From: DASVDK01 sp036381125 [NCBI: Thermodesulfobacteriota bacterium] | GTDB taxonomy: Bacteria; DASVDK01 | Assembly: GCA_036381125.1 (NCBI GenBank) | Contig: DASVDK010000355.1 | Location: 1-10,882, forward strand | Direction of reading: 5' to 3' | DNA: 10,882 nt | Part shown: positions 1 to 5,252 of the stretch, in pieces | How positions within the stretch are numbered: position 1 is the stretch's first letter | Layout: every line of letters begins with the position of its first letter | Made by a program: the position numbers and the translations under genes | Notes under the pieces: generated by a model | The model's input: the letters and a program-made list of their open reading frames with translations, nothing else | What the model was told of the DNA's origin: nothing | The model's database searches: none

Positions 1-1
1 C

Positions 2-706
2 CTCGCCGGCAACGCGGGCGAGATCCTGGTCATGCTCCTCGCGGCGCTCGTCGGGTTCCCGCTCCCGCTGCTGCCGGTGCAGATCCTCTGGGTGAACCTC
101 GTGACCGACGGCCTGCCGGCGCTGGCGCTCGCCACCGAGCGGGTCGAGCCGGAGGCGCTCACCCGCCCGCCGCGCCGGCTCGACGACGGCTTCACCGACG
201 CGCGGTTCCTGCGGCGCCTCGTACTCGCCGGCGCCGCGATCGGCCTGGTGTCGCTCCTCGGCTTCTGGCTCGGCTACCGGTCCTCCGGCGACGCCGACGA
301 GGGGCGCAGCCTCGCCTTCGCCGTGCTCGTCGTGAGCCACGTGCTCTGGGCGCTCGCGGCCCGGTCGTGGACGCGGATCGCCCTCGGGCCGGCGCTCTTC
401 ACGAACGCCCGCCTGCTCGCCGTGGTCGTCGGGACGCTCGTCCTGCAGGTCCTCGTCGAGAGCGTGCCCGCCGTGGCCGCCTTCCTCGGCGTCGAGGCGC
501 TCGCCCTCGGCGACTGGCTCCTCGCCGGCGCCCTCGGCCTCGTGCCGGCCGTGGCGGTGGACCTGTCGAAGTGGATCGAGCGGCGGGCGTCGTGCCGGGG
601 GGCGCCGCGGCTCAGGAGCGGGCCGATCCGGGGCCCGGGGCCGGGAAGGCGCGCCGCAGCTCCTCCGGAAGCTGGTGGTACACGTCCTCCATCTGACCGC
701 GGCTGA
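2..706 (+). CDS. P-type cation-transporting ATPase (IIA, Ca2+/Mn2+-like), C-terminal part
   Basis: The 5' end lies outside the window; the reading frame is open from base 2 and 234 residues remain. The product would pump a divalent cation across the cytoplasmic membrane at the cost of ATP. The phosphorylation and nucleotide domains are missing here. What remains matches transmembrane helices M5 to M10 (about residues 8-28, 30-44, 71-92, 102-120, 136-155 and 166-192). The M5 signature NAGE (N4, E7) and the M6 signature WVNLVTDGLPALAL (N32, T35, D36) correspond, by alignment from memory, to SERCA ligands N768, E771, N796, T799 and D800. The M8 ligand E908 appears to be His113 here, so a one-site, SPCA/PMR1-like ion stoichiometry is more likely than a two-site SERCA type. 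The last 40 or so residues are Pro/Gly/Arg-rich, non-membrane, and overlap the convergent CBS gene by 95 bp, so the true tail may be degenerate. Family call is firm; ion specificity is inference. Confidence 0.88.
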   Translation, partial: LAGNAGEILVMLLAALVGFPLPLLPVQILWVNLVTDGLPALALATERVEPEALTRPPRRLDDGFTDARFLRRLVLAGAAIGLVSLLGFWLGYRSSGDADEGRSLAFAVLVVSHVLWALAARSWTRIALGPALFTNARLLAVVVGTLVLQVLVESVPAVAAFLGVEALALGDWLLAGALGLVPAVAVDLSKWIERRASCRGAPRLRSGPIRGPGPGRRAAAPPEAGGTRPPSDRG

Positions 707-1487
707 CGGTCTGCGAGACGACGTTCCAGACGGCGGCCATGAGCGACGCCGCACGGTCCCGGTCCACGCCGAGCTGCCGAACGAGGTCGGCCTCGATCGT
801 CTCCCGCGTGACGCCCTTGTCCGGGCCGGGCGGCAGCGCGCGCAGCCTCGGTTGGAGCAGCGAGGGGAGCTGCGCGACGAGGTCCTTCGCCTCGTCGGGG
901 GTGAGTCGCCGCACGATCGAGCCGAGGACGACCTCGAGCGCCGCCTCCGCCCGCTCCGGCGCCTCCAGGGCCGCCTCCGCCTGCAGTTGCCGGACGAGGC
1001 GGCCGAAGGTGGCCTCCGCGCGGGCGGCGCGCCGCGCCCTCGCCGGCGACCTGACCGGCCCCGCCGGCCCGCCCTCGCCGATCTGCGCCTCGACGACCGC
1101 GGCCAGGTGATCGAGCGGCGCGGCCTCGTCGAGGAGGAGGTCGTCGAGCGTGACCAACCCGACGAGGCGCCCGTCCTCGACGAGCGGGATGCGCCGGACG
1201 TTGTAGTCCTCCATCATCCGGATCGCGTCGGTCTGGTCGTCGGCCGGGGAGAGCGTCACCACGGGCGTCGTCATGACCTCGGAGAGGGGGGTCGTCCTCG
1301 GGTCGCGCGCGCGTCCGACGACGCGGACCGTAAGGTCACGGTCGGTGACGATGCCGACCACCTGCCCCTCCCGCTGCACGACCACTGCGCCGATGTTGTT
1401 GTTCTCGAGCGCCCGCGCCGCGTCGAGCACCGGGGTGTTCGGGTTGAGCACCACGAGGCGCGGCCGCACGTACAGCCTGAGCGACAT
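612..1487 (-). CDS. CBS-CBS-DUF2267 fusion protein
   Basis: A soluble 291-residue protein. Two CBS motifs lie at about residues 9-59 and 72-124; each carries the usual G-x-V-T-D/L-x-D-L ending (GIVTDRDL, GLVTLDDL). Paired CBS motifs form a Bateman module that binds adenine nucleotides such as AMP, ATP or related ligands. After an Arg/Ala-rich linker, residues about 157-283 match DUF2267: a helical stretch with RRLTPDEAKDLVAQLP, then VSRGQMEDVYHQLPEELRRAF. The function of DUF2267 is unknown; it is often found beside or fused to stress-type domains. The ATG start has AAGGAG about 7 nt upstream, directly in the 22-nt gap after the CBS-HPF gene, so the two are co-transcribed and this is the second gene. 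It overlaps the ATPase tail on the opposite strand. Domain calls are confident; the role as an energy or stress sensor is inference. Confidence 0.88.
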   Translation of the reverse strand: MSLRLYVRPRLVVLNPNTPVLDAARALENNNIGAVVVQREGQVVGIVTDRDLTVRVVGRARDPRTTPLSEVMTTPVVTLSPADDQTDAIRMMEDYNVRRIPLVEDGRLVGLVTLDDLLLDEAAPLDHLAAVVEAQIGEGGPAGPVRSPARARRAARAEATFGRLVRQLQAEAALEAPERAEAALEVVLGSIVRRLTPDEAKDLVAQLPSLLQPRLRALPPGPDKGVTRETIEADLVRQLGVDRDRAASLMAAVWNVVSQTVSRGQMEDVYHQLPEELRRAFPAPGPGSARS

Positions 1488-1509
1488 GCCGGTTCTCCTT
1501 CTCGATCGG

Positions 1510-2355
1510 TCAGGCGGTCGAGACGACCGCCCCGCGGCGCCGGCCGCGCGCGCGGAGCGTCCGCCTGCGCTGGAGCGCTCGCCGAACGGCTCGCTCCACG
1601 CCGGCGAGCGCCCGGTTCACCGCGCCGCGGCGCGAGGCGTCCCGCCCCTCGACGACCACGCTCGGCAGACCGTGCAGGACCACCGCGACCCGGCAGGCCG
1701 TGTCGACGCCGCCGCGGGGGCCGTTCACGTCCCGCAGGCCGACGTTCACGCGCTCGATGGCCGGCGCGAACTTCCCGAGCCTGTCGCCGAACCGGCGCCG
1801 GATGTCGTTCCGGGTGCGGCGGTCGAGCGCGACGCCCGTCGCCCGGATGCGCACCGGCATCGGCGGCGGGGCGTCCGTGCGGCCGGACGCCCGCGTGCGG
1901 CGGCGGACGATCGGGCGCCCGCCGCGCCGCGTGGCGCTCGCCGGCGACCGCTGCGTCGGCCGCTCGGCCCGGATCGTCGGGCGGGTCGATCCGCGACCGA
2001 GCGCGTCGAGCACATCGGTGGCCGTCACGATGCCGACGAGTCGATCGCCCTCCAGCACCGGCAGCGAGCCGACCTGACGGCCTCGCATCAGGTTCGCCGC
2101 CTGCCTGAGCGTCGTGTTCGGTTGGACGGTCACCGTGCCAGGCGTCATCAGCTCCTCGACCGTGCGGCCCTTGCGAAGGACCGCTCCGTTGCGGCCGCCG
2201 AGGTCGCGCTCGGAGAGGATCCCGACCAGGTGCGAGTCGTCGGTCACCACGAGATGGCGGATGCGGCGTTGCCGCATGCGGGACCAGGCGGCGCTCGCCG
2301 GCTCGGCCGCGCCGATGGTCTCCACGGGCGTGCTCATGATCTCGTGGACCCGCAT
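1510..2355 (-). CDS. CBS-CBS-HPF/RaiA-like ribosome-associated fusion protein
   Basis: A soluble 281-residue protein, first gene of a leftward operon. Two CBS motifs (about residues 1-56 and 67-120; VGILSERDL and VGIVTATDVLDAL) form a likely nucleotide-sensing Bateman module. A basic, disordered linker (about 121-165) follows. Residues about 166-262 resemble the HPF/RaiA (sigma-54 modulation, S30AE) ribosome-associated fold: VRIRATGVALD at the start, then a helix, the strand IERVNVGLRDVNGPRGG, and CRVAVVLHGLPSVVVEG followed by a basic helix. The tail is Arg-rich, as expected for rRNA contact. HPF/RaiA proteins bind the 30S decoding region and stabilise dormant ribosomes. Fused to CBS motifs, this one may make hibernation respond directly to adenylate levels; that is inference. 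A purine-rich AAAGGCAAGG stretch precedes the ATG. CBS calls are secure; the HPF call is good but rests on remembered family patterns. Confidence 0.84.
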   Translation of the reverse strand: MRVHEIMSTPVETIGAAEPASAAWSRMRQRRIRHLVVTDDSHLVGILSERDLGGRNGAVLRKGRTVEELMTPGTVTVQPNTTLRQAANLMRGRQVGSLPVLEGDRLVGIVTATDVLDALGRGSTRPTIRAERPTQRSPASATRRGGRPIVRRRTRASGRTDAPPPMPVRIRATGVALDRRTRNDIRRRFGDRLGKFAPAIERVNVGLRDVNGPRGGVDTACRVAVVLHGLPSVVVEGRDASRRGAVNRALAGVERAVRRALQRRRTLRARGRRRGAVVSTA

Positions 2356-2408
2356 GACGCCTTGCCTTTCATGAGCCGTACCCGCATCGAGACAAGGGGG
2401 GCGGTGCC

Positions 2409-2432
2409 GGCCGGGGCGGCCGGGGTGGCCGG
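2409..2432. repeat. 9-bp GC tandem repeat (about 2.7 copies)
   Basis: GGCCGGGGC, GGCCGGGGT and GGCCGG follow each other without gaps between the divergent genes. It sits 8 bp from the palindrome at 2440-2463. No function is evident; slippage in GC-rich DNA is the simplest explanation. Confidence 0.6.
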
Positions 2433-2439
2433 TTGCCCG

Positions 2440-2463
2440 GCGCCTTGACCCACGTCAAGGCGC
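2440..2463. promoter_or_regulatory. Crp/Fnr-family (FNR/DNR/NnrR-type) operator palindrome
   Basis: Perfect inverted repeat with 10-bp arms (GCGCCTTGAC and GTCAAGGCGC) around a 4-bp spacer, CCAC. The core TTGAC-N4-GTCAA has the spacing and near-consensus half sites of FNR-type boxes (TTGAT-N4-ATCAA); C/G at the fifth position is common for DNR/NNR nitric-oxide regulators. It lies in the divergent region between the CBS-HPF gene and the NO-related membrane protein gene. Its centre (2451.5) is 29.5 bp from a weak -10-like CACGAT at 2481-2486, which is the class II geometry (site at about -41.5 for a start near 2493). It could also serve the leftward operon. The regulator itself is not in the window. 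Confidence 0.72.
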
Positions 2464-2480
2464 ACCGGCGCCCGCGGCGA

Positions 2481-2486
2481 CACGAT
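2481..2486 (+). promoter_or_regulatory. Possible -10 hexamer for the rightward NO-related operon
   Basis: CACGAT keeps the most conserved A at position 2 and T at position 6 of the -10 consensus. It is placed exactly where a class II Crp/Fnr activator centred at 2451.5 would need it. On its own the match is weak (3 of 6); spacing relative to the palindrome is the main support. Confidence 0.35.
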
Positions 2487-2492
2487 GCCCGC

Positions 2493-2500
2493 GGGAGGTG
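2493..2500 (+). promoter_or_regulatory. Ribosome binding site deciding the start at 2510
   Basis: GGGAGGTG is the only good Shine-Dalgarno sequence here. It overlaps the GTG at 2498, which therefore cannot be the start, and lies 9 nt before the GTG at 2510. The ATG at 2516 is 15 nt away and is the second choice. Confidence 0.6.
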
Positions 2501-2509
2501 CACCGGAAC

Positions 2510-3790
2510 GTGTCCATGCCGAGGCCGTCACCGCAGCCGAGGGTCGCGTCGCTGCCTCCGGCGGCCCTCCCGGCGGTCCACTTCGCGGCGGCGTTCGGTG
2601 CGCTCGTCGTCGGCGCGGCCGGCCTGGTCTGGGCGGCGCCCGATCTTGCCGTCGGCGCCTACCTCGCGTTCCCCGTGATCGGGGTCGTGCACCTCTTCAC
2701 GCTCGGCTTCGTGACGATGTCGATCATGGGCGTCCTCTACCAGTTCCTCCCGATCGGGCTCGGCGTCGGGATCCGGAGCGAGCGGCTCGCGTATCAGACC
2801 TTCGGCCTCTTCGCGCCGGGGGTGCTCCTCTTCGTGCTGGGGACCGCCCTCGCCCGGCACCCGCTCCTGCGCGCGGGCGTCGCGCTCGTGGCCGCGGCCG
2901 TCCTCGCGTTCGTCCTGAACCTCGCGGCGACGCTCGCCCGGGTCGAGAACCGGAACGTCACCTGGTGGGGGCTTGCCATCGGCGCCGCGAACCTCGTGGC
3001 GGTGCTCGCCCTGGGCGTCCTGCTCGCCGCCAACCTGGGGACCGGCAGCCTCGGCGCCGCGCGTCTCGGCGCGGGCGCCGCGCACGCCCACCTCGCCCTC
3101 CTCGGCTTCGTCATGCCGGTCGTCGTCGGCGTGGGGCACAAGCTCCTGCCGATGTTCCTGGTGGCGCCGGGCGTCGACCGCCGGCCGGCCGCGGCCGCCC
3201 TCGCGCTCCTCGGCGCCGGCGCACCGCTTCTGGCGGCCGGGCTCGGTCTCGGCAGCCGGGCGGCGGCGCTCGCGGGCGCCGGCCTCGCCCTGGCGGGCCT
3301 CCTCGCCTTCGTGCTGCAGGCCGCCCTTTACTTCCGGCGGCGCCGGCTGCCCGCGCTCGACCCGGCGATGCGGCTCGCGGCGTTCGGCGTGACGTCGCTC
3401 GCGCTGGCGGCGGCCCTCGCCCCGGCCGTCCTCGTCCGGGGTTCCCGCGCGCCGGGCCTCGTGACCGCGTACGGGATCCTGGGGCTCCTCGGCCTCTGCC
3501 TCTTCGTCGTCGGGCACTACTACCGGATCGTGCCGCACTTCGTCTGGCGCCAGCGGTACCTCTCGCGGCGGGACGGGGCGCCGATGCCGAGGCCCGACGA
3601 CCTCCTCTCGCGGCGCCGGGCGTCGATCGCGGCCGCCCTCCTCGCGGCCGGCCTGGCCGTGCTCGCCGCGGCGGCGGCCCTCGCCGGGGTCGCCCCGGCG
3701 GCCCTCGCGCGGGCCGGCGCCCTCCTCTTCGCGGCCGGCGCCGCGACCGTTACCGTGCAGATGGCCGGGCTCGCGCTCGGCCGTTCGTGA
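2510..3790 (+). CDS. Polytopic His-rich membrane protein, NnrS / heme-copper oxidase subunit I-like
   Basis: A 426-residue integral membrane protein with about 12 hydrophobic segments across its length and a short Pro-rich cytoplasmic start. Conserved-looking histidines fall inside or at helix ends: H24, H61 (HLFTLGFVTMSIMGVLYQFLP), H192 and H194 (HAHLALLGFVMP), H210 (GHKLLPMF), H336 and H343 (GHYYRIVPHFVW). The patterns HLxTLGF...YQFLP and HAHLALLGF are those of small proteins related to cytochrome oxidase subunit I and NnrS that often sit beside NO-detoxification genes. They suggest heme or metal binding in the membrane. It lacks the full set of six heme-copper oxidase ligands in standard order, so I do not call it a terminal oxidase or NO reductase. 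A DUF542 protein follows 13 nt downstream, and a Crp/Fnr-type palindrome lies upstream. Role in NO tolerance is inference from context. Confidence 0.8.
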   Translation: MSMPRPSPQPRVASLPPAALPAVHFAAAFGALVVGAAGLVWAAPDLAVGAYLAFPVIGVVHLFTLGFVTMSIMGVLYQFLPIGLGVGIRSERLAYQTFGLFAPGVLLFVLGTALARHPLLRAGVALVAAAVLAFVLNLAATLARVENRNVTWWGLAIGAANLVAVLALGVLLAANLGTGSLGAARLGAGAAHAHLALLGFVMPVVVGVGHKLLPMFLVAPGVDRRPAAAALALLGAGAPLLAAGLGLGSRAAALAGAGLALAGLLAFVLQAALYFRRRRLPALDPAMRLAAFGVTSLALAAALAPAVLVRGSRAPGLVTAYGILGLLGLCLFVVGHYYRIVPHFVWRQRYLSRRDGAPMPRPDDLLSRRRASIAAALLAAGLAVLAAAAALAGVAPAALARAGALLFAAGAATVTVQMAGLALGRS

Positions 3791-3803
3791 AAGGAGACCT
3801 CCG

Positions 3804-4049
3804 ATGCGACCGACGACGACCCTCCCCCCGATCGACCCGGCCGAGACGGTCCACGCGATCCTCGAGCGCCATCCGGAGACCGGGGCGGTCTTCGAGCGAC
3901 ACGGGATCCACGCGTGCTGCGGCGGCGACGTGCCGCTCGCCGTGGCGGCCGAGCGCGACGGCGCCGACCTTGCGCGCCTCGTCGCCGACCTCCGCGAGGC
4001 GGTGGGGGAGGGCGGCGGGGACGCCAACCGCCAGGGCGGGTCGCGGTGA
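3804..4049 (+). CDS. Stand-alone DUF542 (ScdA/RIC N-terminal domain) protein
   Basis: An 81-residue protein made almost entirely of the DUF542 domain that forms the N-terminus of RIC/YtfE/ScdA, the di-iron proteins that repair iron-sulfur centres damaged by NO and oxidants. The diagnostic stretch is FERHGIHACCGGDVPLAVAAER, with the cysteine pair at C38 and C39. The hemerythrin-like C-terminal domain of full RIC proteins (usually about 220 residues in total) is absent; instead a Gly-rich tail ends the protein. Start: AAAGGAGA lies about 7 nt before the ATG, which follows the membrane protein stop by only 13 nt, so the two genes are an operon. DUF542-only proteins are known; whether this one acts alone, or with a hemerythrin partner elsewhere, cannot be told here. 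Confidence 0.87.
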   Translation: MRPTTTLPPIDPAETVHAILERHPETGAVFERHGIHACCGGDVPLAVAAERDGADLARLVADLREAVGEGGGDANRQGGSR

Positions 4050-4061
4050 GGTGAGCCGCGG

Positions 4062-4083
4062 GGCGGGTCGGCACCGGCCCGCC
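4062..4083. terminator. Possible hairpin terminator between convergent genes
   Basis: GGCGGGTCGG pairs with CCGGCCCGCC (one G-T wobble), giving about nine pairs around a very small loop just after the DUF542 stop and before the end of the convergent DUF488 gene. There is no run of T on either side, so it is not a classic intrinsic terminator; it could still block or protect 3' ends in a high-GC genome. Confidence 0.35.
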
Positions 4084-4140
4084 GATCCTCACTCCTCCTG
4101 ACCCCTCCATGAACCCCCGCGGGCCGAGGCGCGATCGGCT

Positions 4141-4554
4141 CTAGCGCCGTCGGGGGGGCGCTGCGACGCCGGACGCACCGCCGGTCCGGCGTCTCCCGGC
4201 AAGGCGAGCGCGCAGCAGGGCGGCAAGGACGACGGCCTGGTTGTGCTCCGGGTCGCGCGCGCCGTAGACGAGCGTGACGGGGCCGCGGCGGGCGTGCGCC
4301 GCGAGGTCGGCCAGCGCCGCCTTCGGCTCTGCCTGCGCGAGCTCGCGCCGGTAGCGACGGCGAAACTCGTCCCACCGCTCGGGGTCGTGACCGAACCAGC
4401 GGCGCAGTGCATCGCTCGGCGCGAGCACCCTGGCCCAGACGTCGATGCGCGCCGTCGCGCGCGAGACGCCGCGCGGCCAGAGGCGGTCGACGAGGACGCG
4501 GTAGCCGTCCTCCGGAGAGGCCGGCTCGTAGACACGCTTGATGCGGATCGTCAT
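4141..4554 (-). CDS. DUF488 family protein
   Basis: A soluble protein of 137 residues, typical of the short DUF488 family. Recognisable motifs are IKRVYEPASPEDGYRVLVDRLWPRG near the N-terminus, WFGHDPERWDEFRRRYRREL in the middle, and LVYGARDPEHNQAVVLAALL near residues 95-113. The biochemical function of the family is not established; its members often lie near stress and nitrogen-oxide genes. I chose the ATG at 4554, because the family begins directly at M-x-I-x-x-K-R-V-Y; the in-frame ATG at 4605 would add 17 unconserved residues. The Shine-Dalgarno sequence is weak (a run of G only). The C-terminal 20 residues are Arg/Ala/Pro-rich and beyond the usual domain. It is transcribed away from the nos cluster, so the 240-bp gap before nosC probably holds divergent promoters. 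Confidence 0.82.
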   Translation of the reverse strand: MTIRIKRVYEPASPEDGYRVLVDRLWPRGVSRATARIDVWARVLAPSDALRRWFGHDPERWDEFRRRYRRELAQAEPKAALADLAAHARRGPVTLVYGARDPEHNQAVVLAALLRARLAGRRRTGGASGVAAPPRRR

Positions 4555-4598
4555 TGCCCCCCCAGTATGACGCGCCCGGCCGGGCCTGTCGCGGACCT

Positions 4599-4634
4599 GG
4601 GGCATCGGTGTCCCCGCCGGGACGGCGATGCCCC
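4599..4634. promoter_or_regulatory. Nested hairpin in the DUF488/nosC divergent region
   Basis: Outer arms GGGGCATCG and CGATGCCCC (9 bp, perfect) enclose a 2x2 internal loop and a second perfect stem, GTCCC and GGGAC, around CGCC. The 36-nt element lies about 160 bp upstream of nosC and 45 bp upstream of the DUF488 start. No T-run follows it. It could be an operator or a folded 5' leader; its role is unknown. The rest of 4555-4794 shows no convincing promoter or FNR-type box. Confidence 0.5.
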
Positions 4635-4646
4635 GCCCGGGCGCGC

Positions 4647-4662
4647 GGTGCGCGTTCGCACC
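4647..4662. promoter_or_regulatory. 16-bp operator-like palindrome upstream of nosC
   Basis: GGTGCG-CGTT-CGCACC is a perfect dyad with 6-bp arms and a 4-bp spacer, 133 bp before the nosC start. The size suits a dimeric regulator, but the half sites do not match the FNR/DNR pattern, and chance dyads are frequent at this base composition. Confidence 0.35.
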
Positions 4663-4782
4663 TCCAGGTATTTCGCGGGGTCACGCGCCATTCGGGCCGG
4701 CGGTGGAGCCGGTCCCGGTCTTGCACAGGGGGACGGCAGCGCGCGAGAGATCGCGCCGCCGACGCGGTCCTCCATGGATATC

Positions 4783-4787
4783 GGGAG
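4783..4787 (+). promoter_or_regulatory. Ribosome binding site deciding the nosC start
   Basis: GGGAG lies 7 nt before the GTG at 4795, whereas no comparable motif precedes the in-frame ATG at 4774. This favours GTG and gives a compact lipoprotein signal peptide. Confidence 0.6.
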
Positions 4788-4794
4788 TGAAGTC

Positions 4795-5235
4795 GTGAGA
4801 GACGCGAAGAGACTCATCGTCGTGCTGGCGGCGGCGCTCGTCGTCGCCGGCTGCCAGAAGGGCGGGGAAACGCCGGCCCCATCCGCCGTCGCCTCTCCCG
4901 AGTCGGGCGCGCCGGCCCCCTCCGTGGCGAAGGCGGGCGACCCGCGCGGACAGATCTTCATCGACAAGGGATGCGTGATGTGCCACCAGGTCTCGAAGCT
5001 CGGCGTCCCGGGGCAGGAGATCGGCCCCGATCTGAGCTTCGCCGCCAGCGACGTGCGCGCCCGCTTCGGGACGGACCTCGAGTCGTTCCTGAAGAACCCC
5101 ACCGGCACGATGCAGATCGTGCTCTCGAGCCAGATCACGCTGTCCGAGGACGAGCGCGAGGACATCGCCGAGCTGCTCATCGAGCTCGAGAAGGACCACG
5201 ACTCGGACCGCAAGGACCGCAAGGACCGGAAGTGA
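4795..5235 (+). CDS. nosC: Lipoprotein mono-heme cytochrome c of the nos cluster
   Basis: A 146-residue exported cytochrome c that probably hands electrons to NosZ. From the GTG start, residues 1-20 form a lipoprotein signal (RDAKR, hydrophobic core, lipobox VAGC with C20), so the protein should be tethered to a membrane facing the periplasm. A Pro/Ala/Ser-rich flexible linker (about 21-49) leads to the heme domain: CVMCH at 60-64 and a likely axial methionine at M106 (NPTGTMQIVL). The C-terminus is charged and ends in three DRK repeats. The gene is followed 17 nt later by nosZ and is the first gene of the operon; small lipoprotein cytochromes (NosC1/NosC2) are typical of clade II nos clusters. 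The alternative ATG at 4774 would add seven residues before the signal and lacks an RBS. The symbol rests on domain and context rather than a close match. Confidence 0.85.
   Translation: MRDAKRLIVVLAAALVVAGCQKGGETPAPSAVASPESGAPAPSVAKAGDPRGQIFIDKGCVMCHQVSKLGVPGQEIGPDLSFAASDVRARFGTDLESFLKNPTGTMQIVLSSQITLSEDEREDIAELLIELEKDHDSDRKDRKDRK
5206..5232 (+). repeat. Three 9-bp tandem repeats encoding DRK-DRK-DRK
   Basis: GACCGCAAG occurs twice and GACCGGAAG once, in frame, immediately before the nosC stop codon. It produces a strongly charged C-terminal tail. This is slippage-prone, so copy number may vary between strains. Confidence 0.75.
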
Positions 5236-5252
5236 GGAGACGGGAGGACGAC

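Noticed and set aside
675-2448. Long plus-strand frames opposite the CBS genes
   Set aside because: The minus-strand products show clear CBS, DUF2267 and HPF-like motifs; the plus-strand translations are Arg-rich and featureless.
2498-2500. GTG at 2498 as start of the membrane protein
   Set aside because: It overlaps the only Shine-Dalgarno sequence, which is correctly spaced for the GTG at 2510.
2528-4726. 732-codon open frame on the minus strand
   Set aside because: It is antisense to the membrane protein and DUF542 genes. The translation is Arg/Glu/Pro/Gly-rich with no recognisable domain; long empty frames are expected at this base composition.
4721-4750. TTGCAC as a sigma-70 -35 box for nosC
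   Set aside because: No -10-like hexamer lies 16-18 bp downstream; the sequence there is GC/AG-rich.
4774-4776. ATG at 4774 as the nosC start
   Set aside because: It has no ribosome binding site; GTG at 4795 has GGGAG at 7 nt and starts right at the lipoprotein signal. It remains possible.
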